This document shows, piece after piece, positions 34,731 through 42,729 of a DNA stretch of 64,000 nucleotides. Source of the stretch: Micromonospora echinospora (GTDB lineage Bacteria > Actinomycetota > Actinomycetes > Mycobacteriales > Micromonosporaceae). The DNA lies in the NCBI RefSeq assembly GCF_900091495.1, contig NZ_LT607413.1:5347001-5411000 (forward strand), in the 5' to 3' direction. A model generated the notes under the pieces. The model saw only the letters and a program-made list of their open reading frames with translations. It had not been told where the DNA came from and did not search any database. Position numbers and translations under genes: made by a program. Position 1 is the first letter of the stretch, and the number at the start of each line of letters is the position of its first letter.

Positions 34731-35600
34731 GTGGGCGGACTCCTCGACCAGCTCGTCAACGGTCTGACGCTCGGCTCCCAGTACGCCCTCGTGGCGGCCG
34801 GGCTGGCGCTCGTCTTCGGCGTCCTGGAGATCGTCAACTTCGCGCACGGCGAGCTGGTGATGGTCGGCGCCTACCTGCTGTACGCGGGCTCCGCGTACCT
34901 GGGGCTGCCGTACCCGGTCGCCGCGCTCGCCACGGTCGTCGGGATGGTGGTCGTCGGGATCGGGTTCTACCTGGCCGTGGTGCACCGGATCCTGCACCGG
35001 GGCTGGCAGGTCCAGCTCGTCGCCACGCTCGCCGTGTCGATCGTCCTGGTGAACCTGGCGATCGTGGTCGAGGGCTCGCTGCCCAAGACGGTCTACAGCG
35101 AGCAGAGCCTGCGCACTGTGGACCTCGCCGGGACCCCCGTCGCGGTGCAACGGCTGGTCGTGCTCGGGGCCACCGCGGCCACCTTCGCCGCGCTCGTGGT
35201 GTTCCTGCGCCACACCCGCACCGGGCGGGCGATGCGGGCGCTCGCCCAGAACCGTGAGGCGGCCGTCGTGGTGGGCCTGCCGGCCGCGCGGATCGGGCTG
35301 GTGACGGTGGCGACCGCCGCCGCCCTGGCGGGTGTCGCCGCGGTCACCGTCACGCCGCTGTACAGCGCCTCGCCGACGATGGGGACGCTGCTGGCCGTCA
35401 AGGCGTTCGCCGCCGTCATCATGGGCGGCTTCGGCAACGTCAGCGGCGCGGTGGTCGGCGGCTTCGTCCTCGGCGTCAGCGAGGCCCTGGCCATCGGCTA
35501 CCTCTCCAGCGCGTACGCCGACGTGATCGTCTTCTCCGTCATGATCGTGGTGTTGCTGGTCCGCCCGAACGGGCTGTTCGGGCGGGTGGTGCGCGCGTGA
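34731..35600 (+). CDS. Branched-chain amino acid-type ABC permease (LivH type)
   Basis: A 289-residue permease with about eight hydrophobic helices. LivH features: LLDQLVNGLTLGSQYALVAAGLALVFGVLEIVNFAHGEL at the N-terminus (two adjacent stretches) and the EAA-like loop ALAQNREAAVVVGLPAARIG. The GTG at 34731 lies 13 bases after the binding-protein stop with only a weak SD. Its stop overlaps the LivM start (GTGA). Forms a heterodimer with LivM. Confidence 0.92.
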   Translation: MGGLLDQLVNGLTLGSQYALVAAGLALVFGVLEIVNFAHGELVMVGAYLLYAGSAYLGLPYPVAALATVVGMVVVGIGFYLAVVHRILHRGWQVQLVATLAVSIVLVNLAIVVEGSLPKTVYSEQSLRTVDLAGTPVAVQRLVVLGATAATFAALVVFLRHTRTGRAMRALAQNREAAVVVGLPAARIGLVTVATAAALAGVAAVTVTPLYSASPTMGTLLAVKAFAAVIMGGFGNVSGAVVGGFVLGVSEALAIGYLSSAYADVIVFSVMIVVLLVRPNGLFGRVVRA

Positions 35601-36658
35601 GACCAACCGGCGCGGCCACCACCGGGCTCGGCCGGACGGCGCGGCGGGCCGGGCGGGGGAGACCACGCGTCGAGCCGGTGGTCTGGTCGCTCGGGGCGGC
35701 CTTCGCGGCCGTGCTGCCGCTGGTCCTGCCGGTGCCGTACCACCTCTCCACCGCGATCACCGCCCTCATGTTCGTCGCCCTGGCGGTCTCCTTCGACCTG
35801 GTGGTCGGCCGGATCGGCGCGCTCAGCCTGTGCCAGCCGGTCTTCTTCGGCTTCGGCTCGTACGCGGCGGCGATCCTGAGCACCCGGCACGGCTGGTCGT
35901 TCGGGCCGACCCTGGCCGTGGCCGCGCTGGCCGCCGTCGGCGTGGCCCTGGCCATCGGCGTCCCGTCGTTCCGGCTGTCGCTGCACGCCTTCGCGATCGC
36001 CACCCTCGGCTTCGCGACCATCGCGGTGCTGCTCGCCAAGAACTGGGTCGGCCTCACCGGTGGACCGCTCTGCACCACCGGCGTGCCGGCGATGACCCTG
36101 TTCGGCGTCGAACTCACCTCGCTGGCCGCGCAGTACTACGTCGTCCTGGGTTTGGCGGCGCTCACCGTCGGGGTCGCCTTCGGCGTCTCCCGCAGCCGGC
36201 TCGGCCTCGCCCTCACGGCGGTCCGGGACGATCCGGTGCTGGCCGCCGCCCGGGGTCTGTCGCCGACCGCGTTCCGGCTCACCGCCTTCGGCCTCTCGGC
36301 CGCGCTCTCGGCGACGGTGGGCGTCTTCAACGCCTACTTCCAGTCGGTGGTGTGCCCGGAGAACCTGGACATGTCCTACATGACCGCACTACTGATCATG
36401 GTGTTCGTCGGGGGACGGGGCAGCCTGCGCGGCGTGGTGTCGGCGGCCCTGCTCTTCACCGTGCTGCCGCAACTGCTGCACCTCGCCGAGGAGTGGCGGA
36501 TGGTCATCTACGGGCTGGTCCTGCTCGGGGTGGTCATCGCGGTCCCGGACGGCCTGGAACGGGCGTTCCAGGCGGCCGGTCGGCTCCGGCGGCCACCACC
36601 GCCCCCGCCACCACCGGCGACGGCCCCACCGGCGACGCGCGAGAAGGCGACCCGGTGA
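35597..36658 (+). CDS. Branched-chain amino acid-type ABC permease (LivM type)
   Basis: A 353-residue permease with about nine helices; LivM-like core FDLVVGRIGALSLCQPVFFGFGSYAAA and the EAA loop AVRDDPVLAAARGLSPTAFRLTAF. An Arg-rich N-terminus precedes the first helix and the C-terminus ends in a run of prolines (RPPPPPPPPATAPP), an unusual tail of about 25 residues. Both ends overlap neighbours by 4 bases, so the importer genes are translated as one unit. Confidence 0.92.
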   Translation: MRPTGAATTGLGRTARRAGRGRPRVEPVVWSLGAAFAAVLPLVLPVPYHLSTAITALMFVALAVSFDLVVGRIGALSLCQPVFFGFGSYAAAILSTRHGWSFGPTLAVAALAAVGVALAIGVPSFRLSLHAFAIATLGFATIAVLLAKNWVGLTGGPLCTTGVPAMTLFGVELTSLAAQYYVVLGLAALTVGVAFGVSRSRLGLALTAVRDDPVLAAARGLSPTAFRLTAFGLSAALSATVGVFNAYFQSVVCPENLDMSYMTALLIMVFVGGRGSLRGVVSAALLFTVLPQLLHLAEEWRMVIYGLVLLGVVIAVPDGLERAFQAAGRLRRPPPPPPPPATAPPATREKATR

Positions 36659-37410
36659 GCGGCGGGGAACTGGCGGTACGCGGGCTCGGCAAGGCGTACG
36701 CCGGGGTGCGGGCCCTGGACGACGTGTCGATCGCGGTCCCCGCCGGTGAGATCGTCGGGCTCATCGGCCCCAACGGATCGGGCAAGACCACCGCGATCGA
36801 CTGCGTCACCGGCCTCCAGCGGCCCGACACCGGCACGGTCGAACTCGACGGCCGCGACATCACCGGATGGCGACCCGACCGGCTGGCCCACCACGGGCTG
36901 GTACGGACGTTCCAGCAGGTGCGCACGTTCGAGTCGCTGACCGTCCGGCACAACCTCCGGGTGGCCGCCCTCGGCCGCCGGCCGCGCTCCCGGCGGCTGG
37001 CCGACCTGGTCCGACCCGACCGTGAGGACAAGGCGCTGCGCGCCCGCCTCGACGAACTCGTCGACACCTTCGCCCTCGGCCCGGTCGCCCACCAACCCGC
37101 CGGACAGGTCTCCTACGGGCAGCGCAAGCTGATCGAGTTCGCCGCGGCCTGCGTGCTGCCGCCCCGGGTCCTGCTGCTCGACGAGCCGGTGGCGGCGGTC
37201 AACCCGACCATCGGCAACCTCATCCGGGACCGGATCCGGGACCTGAACGCCGCCGGCACCACCGTGCTCCTGGTCGAACACAACATCGACCTGGTGGTCG
37301 GCCTCTGCCACCGGGTGGTCGTGCTCGACCAGGGTCGCACCCTGGCCCAGGGGAGACCCGGCGAGGTCATCGCCCGCGACGACGTCCAGGAGGCGTACCT
37401 TGGCGGCTGA
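36655..37410 (+). CDS. Branched-chain amino acid-type ABC ATPase (LivG type)
   Basis: A 251-residue ATPase. Walker A GPNGSGKTT, LVRTFQQVRTF typical of LivG, and Walker B LLLDEPVAAVNP, with Val-Ala in place of the usual MAG of LivG. The signature is SYGQRKLIE, also usual for LivG in place of LSGGQ. H-loop VEHNIDLV. The GTG at 36655 overlaps the LivM stop; long in-frame upstream sequence is antisense or out of frame in LivM and not part of the gene. Confidence 0.92.
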   Translation: MSGGELAVRGLGKAYAGVRALDDVSIAVPAGEIVGLIGPNGSGKTTAIDCVTGLQRPDTGTVELDGRDITGWRPDRLAHHGLVRTFQQVRTFESLTVRHNLRVAALGRRPRSRRLADLVRPDREDKALRARLDELVDTFALGPVAHQPAGQVSYGQRKLIEFAAACVLPPRVLLLDEPVAAVNPTIGNLIRDRIRDLNAAGTTVLLVEHNIDLVVGLCHRVVVLDQGRTLAQGRPGEVIARDDVQEAYLGG

Positions 37411-38134
37411 CCCCTCCGGGACCCCGGTGCTGGCCCTGCGCGACGTGCACGCCGGCTACCAGGACGTCGAGATCCTCCGTGGCATCGACCTGGACGTGCG
37501 CCGGGGCGAGACGGTGTGCGTGGTCGGCGCGAACGGGGCCGGAAAGTCCACCCTGCTGAAGACGGTGTTCGGCATGGTGGCCACGCGGTCCGGTTCGATC
37601 CGGGTCGACGGCGTCGAGGTGAGCCGCGACTCCACCCGGGCCCGGCTGGCCCGGGGCGTCGTCCTCGTGCCGCAGGGGCGGTGCAACTTCCCCCGGATGA
37701 GCGTCGAGGAGAACCTGCGGATGGGCGGCTACACGCTGCCCCGGAGCGCGGTCGCGGCCGGGATCGACCGGGCGTACCAGACCTTTCCGGTGCTCGGCGA
37801 ACGGCGTGGCCAGGCGGCCGGCAACCTCTCCGGCGGCGAGCAGCAGCTCCTGGAGATGGCCATGGCGCTGATGCTCGACCCGAAGGTGGTGCTCATCGAC
37901 GAACCGTCGCTGGGGCTGTCACCCCGGATGCGGCACCACGTCTTCGCCGCGCTCCATACGCTGGCCACGCAGCAGGTGGGCGTGCTGCTGGTCGAGCAGA
38001 ACGCGGTGCAGGCCCTGACGGTCGCCGACCGTGGCCTCGTGGTCGAGCTGGGCCGGGTCGCGAAGTCGGGAACCGGACCGGACATGCTCGACGACCCCGA
38101 GGTCCGACGCGCCTACCTGGGCCTGCCCGCCTGA
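37400..38134 (+). CDS. Branched-chain amino acid-type ABC ATPase (LivF type), last gene of the importer operon
   Basis: A 244-residue ATPase. Walker A GANGAGKST, VLVPQGRCNFPRMSVEENLRMG typical of LivF, signature LSGGEQQLLEMAMAL, Walker B VVLIDEPSLGLSP, H-loop VEQNAVQAL. TTG 37400 follows the SD CCAGGAGG and makes the gene overlap LivG by 11 bases. A long terminator hairpin follows the stop. Confidence 0.92.
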   Translation: MAADPSGTPVLALRDVHAGYQDVEILRGIDLDVRRGETVCVVGANGAGKSTLLKTVFGMVATRSGSIRVDGVEVSRDSTRARLARGVVLVPQGRCNFPRMSVEENLRMGGYTLPRSAVAAGIDRAYQTFPVLGERRGQAAGNLSGGEQQLLEMAMALMLDPKVVLIDEPSLGLSPRMRHHVFAALHTLATQQVGVLLVEQNAVQALTVADRGLVVELGRVAKSGTGPDMLDDPEVRRAYLGLPA

Positions 38135-38135
38135 C

Positions 38136-38217
38136 CCGTCCCGACCGGTCGCCCGGCCCGCACCGCAGGACGCCCTCGTGGACCGCCCGTCACGGGCCGG
38201 CGCCGGGACCGGGACGG
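38136..38217. terminator. Bidirectional terminator between LivF-type and SRPBCC genes
   Basis: Two nested perfect 8-bp arms share one centre: CCGTCCCG (38136-38143) with CGGGACGG (38210-38217), and CCGGCCCG (38153-38160) with CGGGCCGG (38193-38200). The whole 84-base gap between the convergent stops can fold into one long interrupted hairpin. Confidence 0.55.
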
Positions 38218-38218
38218 C

Positions 38219-38701
38219 TCAGGCGGTTTCCAGTTCCCGCTTCAACCGGCGCAGCGTCTCGCGCATGCCGTCCCGGTTGACCACCGGACGCTCGGTCGCG
38301 GCCTTACCCGTGAAGACCCGACCGAGCAGGCGTGCCGCGCTGTTGCGGCGGTCCTGCCAGTACTCGGTCACGTCGGTGCCGTCGCCGGTCTCCGCGAAGC
38401 GGTATCCCCAGCGGGCCACCGGCTGGCCGAACGTGGTGACGTCGAAGGCGAACTCCTCGCCCGGCGTCGCGGTGACGACCCGGCAGGTGGTGAACCAGAG
38501 GAACGGGCCGCGACGGTTCCAGCCGACGAAGCGCTCCGGCCGTCCACTGTCGCGTCGGGTGACCCAGACCGCGACACACTCCGGGCTCCACCGGGCCATC
38601 CGTCGGACGTCGGCGACGGCGGCGTACACCGTCTGCGCCGGCGCCGCCACGGTGATCCGTTCGGTGATCTCCGGGCCCGCCCCGGTCGACTGCGGCGTCA
38701 C
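38219..38701 (-). CDS. SRPBCC-family protein (START/cyclase-like)
   Basis: A 160-residue protein with a SRPBCC (polyketide cyclase/START-like) fold: ITERITVAAPAQTVYAAVADVRRMARWSPE is the usual opening (two adjacent stretches), with GRVFTGK and a long C-terminal helix. The fold forms a deep hydrophobic pocket that binds lipids or aromatic polyketides. It is 16 bases downstream of the enoyl-CoA hydratase gene and likely co-transcribed with it. Family members range from cyclases to simple lipid carriers; the role in this cluster is not determined. GTG at 38701. Confidence 0.82.
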   Translation of the reverse strand: MTPQSTGAGPEITERITVAAPAQTVYAAVADVRRMARWSPECVAVWVTRRDSGRPERFVGWNRRGPFLWFTTCRVVTATPGEEFAFDVTTFGQPVARWGYRFAETGDGTDVTEYWQDRRNSAARLLGRVFTGKAATERPVVNRDGMRETLRRLKRELETA

Positions 38702-38717
38702 CGGGCCAGCATAGGGG

Positions 38718-39551
38718 TCACTCGTGGAGCCAGGGAAGGTAGTCCGGGAGGTCCTTGCTGACCCGGCCGGGGAAGGCGGGGCTGCGCCGCTGCCGGAACG
38801 AGGCGAACCCCTCCTGGGCGTCGGGACTGTCCACCGCCTCGGCCGAGAGCCGGGAGTCCAGGTGGTGCGCCGGATACGGCGAGTCCAACGCGCTCATCCG
38901 GTAGAGCATCTGCCGGATGACCGCCACCGACACCGGCGCGGTCGTGGCGATGAGGGTCCGGGCGAGCTGGTGCGCCTTGTCGAGCAGCTGCTCCGGCTCG
39001 TGGACACTGTGCACCAGGCCGGCGGAGAGCGCCTCGGCGGCGTCGAAGGCCCGTCCGCTGACCATCCAGTCCAGGGCGGTTCCCATCCCGACCAGACGGG
39101 GGAGGAACCAGGCGGACGCGCCCTCGGCGTAGATGCCGCGCCGGCTGAACACGTACCCGAACCGGGCGTCGGTGGCCGCGAGCCGGTAGTCGGCCGGCAG
39201 GATGATGGTCGCGCCGGCGCCGACGGCCGCGCCCCGGACCGCGGCGATGACCGGCTTGTTCATCGCGAAGATCCGCATCGAGCAGCGGCCGGCGGGCTCC
39301 GCCCAGGCCGCGTCGGGATCGTCGGGCGTGTCCAGCTCCGACGTGGACAGGTCCAGCCCGGCGCAGAAGTGCTCGCCCGCTCCGGTCAGGATGACCACCC
39401 GCACGTCGTCGTCGGAGTCGGCGCGGTCGAACGCGTGGGCGAGCTCGTCGGCCATCCGCACGGTGTAGCCGTTGCGCTCCTCCGGACGGTTGAGCGAGAT
39501 CGTGGCGGTCTGGTCGGCAACGGCATAGGTGATCTCGCGATACGCGTCCAC
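38718..39551 (-). CDS. Enoyl-CoA hydratase/isomerase family protein
   Basis: A 277-residue crotonase-fold enzyme. The oxyanion-hole segments are visible: AGEHFCAGLDLS and RGAAVGAGATIILPADYRLA. At the usual acidic positions the protein has IYAEGASAWFLPRLVG, with Glu in the first catalytic-Glu region. It may hydrate or isomerise a 2-enoyl thioester made by the nearby PKS or from beta-oxidation. It heads a two-gene unit with the SRPBCC protein. A promoter with -10 ending six bases before the GTG indicates a leaderless mRNA and supports the start. Confidence 0.9.
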   Translation of the reverse strand: MDAYREITYAVADQTATISLNRPEERNGYTVRMADELAHAFDRADSDDDVRVVILTGAGEHFCAGLDLSTSELDTPDDPDAAWAEPAGRCSMRIFAMNKPVIAAVRGAAVGAGATIILPADYRLAATDARFGYVFSRRGIYAEGASAWFLPRLVGMGTALDWMVSGRAFDAAEALSAGLVHSVHEPEQLLDKAHQLARTLIATTAPVSVAVIRQMLYRMSALDSPYPAHHLDSRLSAEAVDSPDAQEGFASFRQRRSPAFPGRVSKDLPDYLPWLHE

Positions 39552-39557
39552 GTGGGC

Positions 39558-39587
39558 ACCTTAGATCAACTTCAGTTTGCGCAGCAA
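39558..39587 (-). promoter_or_regulatory. Leaderless promoter of the enoyl-CoA hydratase gene
   Basis: On the minus strand, -35 TTGCTG (39587-39582) and -10 TAAGGT (39563-39558) are 18 bp apart, and six bases separate the -10 from GTG 39551. Confidence 0.5.
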
Positions 39588-39644
39588 TCCTCCGTCTCCA
39601 CGGCCCGGCCGACCGTCCGGACGCGAGCGTCGTCCGGCTCGCCC

Positions 39645-39673
39645 TTGATCGGTAGCGGCCCGTCGGGCACACT
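39645..39673 (+). promoter_or_regulatory. Leaderless promoter of the aminotransferase operon
   Basis: -35 TTGATC (39645-39650), 17 bp, -10 CACACT (39668-39673), then six bases to GTG 39680. There is no SD sequence, so the message likely starts at or beside the GTG. Confidence 0.5.
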
Positions 39674-39679
39674 TCCGCG

Positions 39680-40924
39680 GTGTCCTCCGATGTCTTCGAC
39701 CTGTACCGCCGGCACCTGGGCGAGGGGCTGGGTCGGGTCGCGGCCATGCTCAACACGCCGCTGGAAGTCGGCGCCACGGGCGCGGTCGTGCACACCGCCG
39801 ACGGCCGCCAGCTGGTGAACTGCGCCGGCTACGGCGTGTTCCTCGTCGGGGCCGGCCACCCGGCCGTGCGCGCGGCCGTGCACGAGCAGATCGACCGGCA
39901 GGCGCTGTCCACCCGGGTGCTGCTGAACGAACCGGCGGCGCGGGCCGCCGAGGCGCTGACCTCGGTGGCCCCGGAGGGCCTGGTCAAGGTGCACTTCTCC
40001 ACCTCGGGCGCGGAGGCGGTGGAGACCGCCATCAAGATCGCCCGAGCGAACGGGCGGCACCGGCTGGTCTCCATGCACAGCGGCTACCACGGCAAGACCA
40101 CCGGGGCGCTGTCGCTCACCGCCCGGTCGCTCTACCAGGACCCCTTTCGTCCACTGTTGCCGGAGGTCGTCCACGTCCGCTTCGGTGACCTGGACGAGCT
40201 GGCCGCCGTCGTCGACCGGGACGTCTGCGTGGTCGTGGAGCCGGTGCAGAGCGAGGGCGGGGTGATCATCCCGGCGCCCGGCTACCTCAAGGCGGTCGAG
40301 GAGCTCTGCCGCGACCGGGGCGCGATGCTGGTGCTCGACGAGGTGATGACCGGCCTCGGACGCCTCGGGACCTGGTGGGGAGCGGACCGCGACGGGGTGC
40401 GGCCGGACATCCTGCTGGTCGGCAAGGCGCTCAGCGGAGGCCTGGTGCCGGTCGCGGCGACCCTGGCGACCGCGGCGGCCTTCGCGCCGCTCGACAAGGA
40501 CCCCTACCTGCACACGTCCACCTTCTCCGCGGCCCCCATCGCGATGGCCGCGGTCCGGGCGACGGTCGGGGTGATCCGGGACGAGGGCCTGGTCGACCGT
40601 GCGGGCGCCCTGGGGGCGCGGCTGCTGGCGGCATTGACCGAGGCGGCGGGCGTGATCGGGCACCTGGTGGCCGAGGTCCGTGGGGTCGGGCTGCTCATCG
40701 GCGTCGAGTTCCGGGCCGGTCACCACGCCGCGGAGTTCCTGATGGACCTGCTCGACAACGACGTGGTGGTGAACCACTCGATGAACGCGCACCCGGTGCT
40801 CCGGCTGACCCCGCCGGCGACCATGACGCCGGCCGAGGAGGCCCGGCTGGTCGCCTCGTTCGCGCGTGCCTGTGCCGCCCTGGCCGCACGTTTCCCCGCC
40901 GCGACGACCGGCCCCGCGGCATGA
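39680..40924 (+). CDS. Class III PLP-dependent aminotransferase
   Basis: A 414-residue fold-type I enzyme of the ornithine/acetylornithine/omega-aminotransferase class. Lys249 in VGKALSGGLVPVAA is the PLP Schiff-base lysine; LVLDEVMTGLGR holds the PLP-ring Asp; HSGYHGKTTGALS binds the cofactor phosphate region. Class III enzymes move an amino group to an aldehyde or ketone and are used in secondary metabolism to make terminal amines. The stop overlaps the reductase start (ATGA), so the pair may act in sequence: reduction of a thioester to an aldehyde, then amination. Substrate not known. GTG 39680 is supported by promoter spacing. Confidence 0.9.
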   Translation: MSSDVFDLYRRHLGEGLGRVAAMLNTPLEVGATGAVVHTADGRQLVNCAGYGVFLVGAGHPAVRAAVHEQIDRQALSTRVLLNEPAARAAEALTSVAPEGLVKVHFSTSGAEAVETAIKIARANGRHRLVSMHSGYHGKTTGALSLTARSLYQDPFRPLLPEVVHVRFGDLDELAAVVDRDVCVVVEPVQSEGGVIIPAPGYLKAVEELCRDRGAMLVLDEVMTGLGRLGTWWGADRDGVRPDILLVGKALSGGLVPVAATLATAAAFAPLDKDPYLHTSTFSAAPIAMAAVRATVGVIRDEGLVDRAGALGARLLAALTEAAGVIGHLVAEVRGVGLLIGVEFRAGHHAAEFLMDLLDNDVVVNHSMNAHPVLRLTPPATMTPAEEARLVASFARACAALAARFPAATTGPAA

Positions 40925-41946
40925 CGGCACGCACCGTCCTGGTCACCGGCGCGAGCGGCGTCGTGGGCACCGCCGTGCTGGCCGAACTGGCCGGGCACGA
41001 CGTGATCGCCGGGGTGTTCCGGCGCCTGCCGGCCGGCTCGGACCGGGTCGTCCGGCTGGACCTGCACGCCCCGTCGCTGGGGCTCGACCGCCGTGCCTAC
41101 CGGGAGTTGTGCGCGGAGGTCGACGTGGTGGTCCACTCCGCCGCCATCGTCAACTTCTCGGCCGACCAGGCCGAGGTCGACCGGCTCAACATCGAGGGCC
41201 TCGGCCGGGTGATCGAGTTCGCCGCCGAGGCGGACGCCGTCCTGGTCCACGTCAGCACCGCCTACGTGTCCCGGCACGGCCGGACCGGTGGCGGCGGCCG
41301 GCTGGGTACGGAGAAGACCGCCGCCCGGACGGACGAGTACGTGACGTCGAAGTACCTCGGCGAGCGGATGGTCCGCGACAGCGGCATCGACGCGGTCATC
41401 GTCCGTCCGGCGATCGTCATGGGCGACTCCCGCACCGGCGTGATCCGGCAGAAGCAGGGCGTCCACCAGCTCGCCGAGTACCTGCTGACCGGGAAGCTGC
41501 CGTTCATTCCGGCACACCCCGGCACCTTCTTCGACCTCGTGCCGCAGGACATGGTCGCCCGGGGCATCCGCGCGGTGATCGACGCCGACCTGCGCGACGG
41601 CGAGTACTGGCTGACCGCCGGGCCGGCCGGCATGCCGGTGGAGCGCTACCTCGACCTGGTCACCGAGATCGGCCGGGACAGCGGAATCGACATGCCCACG
41701 CCCCGGCTCGCGGATCCGTCGATCGTGGACCGGCTGGTGCGTCCCGCGTTCGCCGACGTCCTCGCCGCCGAGGACCTGGCCCGGTTGGACGGCGTGGTGG
41801 CGGTCTGCGGACTGGTGATCATTCCCGAGCTGCTGCCGACGTCGTTCGGGACGATTCCCCACGGGCCGGCCGCGATGACCGCCGCCGAGGTCGAGGAGGC
41901 GTGGCGGGTGTCCCTGCACCATCTTGTCCAGGGGTTGAAGTCATGA
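40921..41946 (+). CDS. NAD(P)-dependent reductase/epimerase of extended SDR type (thioester-reductase-like)
   Basis: A 341-residue extended SDR. Rossmann motif VLVTGASGVVGTAVLAEL, downstream VVVHSAAIVNFS, catalytic Ser/Thr region VSTAYVS and active-site Tyr-x3-Lys in YVTSKYLGERM. The C-terminal region with PGTFFDLVPQDMVARGI resembles the NAD_binding_4 domain of thioester reductases and fatty acyl reductases. Such a domain could release the PKS-bound chain as an aldehyde, which suits the overlapping aminotransferase and the absence of a thioesterase. An epimerase or ketoreductase role cannot be excluded. ATG 40921 is fixed by the ATGA overlap. Confidence 0.85.
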   Translation: MTARTVLVTGASGVVGTAVLAELAGHDVIAGVFRRLPAGSDRVVRLDLHAPSLGLDRRAYRELCAEVDVVVHSAAIVNFSADQAEVDRLNIEGLGRVIEFAAEADAVLVHVSTAYVSRHGRTGGGGRLGTEKTAARTDEYVTSKYLGERMVRDSGIDAVIVRPAIVMGDSRTGVIRQKQGVHQLAEYLLTGKLPFIPAHPGTFFDLVPQDMVARGIRAVIDADLRDGEYWLTAGPAGMPVERYLDLVTEIGRDSGIDMPTPRLADPSIVDRLVRPAFADVLAAEDLARLDGVVAVCGLVIIPELLPTSFGTIPHGPAAMTAAEVEEAWRVSLHHLVQGLKS

Positions 41947-41975
41947 TCGTCAACCCGAGCTGAGGAGGCCAACTG

Positions 41976-42446
41976 ATGGAGTGCTCGGTCGTCGTGCACG
42001 CCCTGCTGCCCGGGGCGGATGCCAAGGAGTCGTTCGACCGGCTGGCCGACTTCGCCGCCTACCCGAACTTCACCGACACGGTACGGACGGTCGGGGTGAC
42101 CCAGGTCAGCCCGACCGAGGTGGAGTCCACCTGGGAGGTGAACTTCCGCAAGGGCATTCTGGTCTGGACCGAACGTGACGAGATCGACCCGGTCGGACGC
42201 CGGATCGCCTTCGACCAGTTGACCGGTGACTTCGCCATGTTCACCGGCTCGTGGCTGGTCGTCGAGGTCGGCGACGACGTGCGGGTGGAGTTCGCGTCCC
42301 GGTTCGACCTCGGCATCGCCTCGCTGGCCAGCCTGATCGACCCGGTGGCGTGCGCGGCCCTGCGCGACGCGGTCCGGGACATCCTGCTCGGGCTGTTCGG
42401 CTCCGGCATCGAGGTCCACGCGGTGGAGGCCGCCCCGGTGGCCTGA
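41976..42446 (+). CDS. SRPBCC-family protein (polyketide cyclase/dehydrase-like)
   Basis: A 156-residue protein with the fold of polyketide cyclase/RatA-like SRPBCC proteins (FDRLADFAAYPNFTDTVRTV, then VESTWEVNFRKGILVWTERDEI, and a long C-terminal helix). A strong SD GAGGAGG lies at 41962-41968. It is the third gene of the aminotransferase unit, 29 bases after the reductase. It may bind or fold the polyketide/lipid product. It is not closely similar to the other SRPBCC protein (38219-38701) beyond the fold. Confidence 0.82.
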   Translation: MECSVVVHALLPGADAKESFDRLADFAAYPNFTDTVRTVGVTQVSPTEVESTWEVNFRKGILVWTERDEIDPVGRRIAFDQLTGDFAMFTGSWLVVEVGDDVRVEFASRFDLGIASLASLIDPVACAALRDAVRDILLGLFGSGIEVHAVEAAPVA

Positions 42447-42649
42447 GTCCGGGGTCACCGGCCATGTCCCAGTCGACAGTGCGTACCGGCAGGTCCGGTG
42501 CGGGCGCGGCGGTGACGGCGTAGAGCGCGGCAGCCGCCGCGCGGGTTGCCGCCGTCGCGCAGCCCGCTGACCACGACCGCTCTCGCGTTCTCGTCGACCT
42601 GTCGGGCGGCCCAGGCGAGCGCGGCGCCGCTCGGCTCCAGGTGTCTCAT
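42447..42649 (-). pseudogene. Possible remnant of an APH-type phosphotransferase gene
   Basis: The minus strand begins with a plausible coding start (MRHLEPSGAALAWAARQVDE... VVVSGLRDGGNP) that then loses coding character; a different frame continues with LPVRTVDWDMAGD, like the C-terminal metal site of phosphotransferases. N- and C-terminal pieces with the middle missing would fit a deletion remnant. The match is by eye and weak. The 80 bases up to 42729 contain nothing I can support. Confidence 0.3.
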
Positions 42650-42729
42650 GTCGACAGCCTAGGCGTGCCCCGGCACTACCGGCGGCAGGTCACACCGCCC
42701 CGTCGTCGCCTGGGATGTCACGGTGCGTC

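Noticed and set aside
38219..42446. An aromatic (type II) polyketide pathway, because of two SRPBCC cyclase-like proteins
   Set aside because: No type II KS-alpha/KS-beta or dedicated ACP is present; the only PKS is a modular type I protein, so the SRPBCC proteins are not evidence for aromatic cyclisation.
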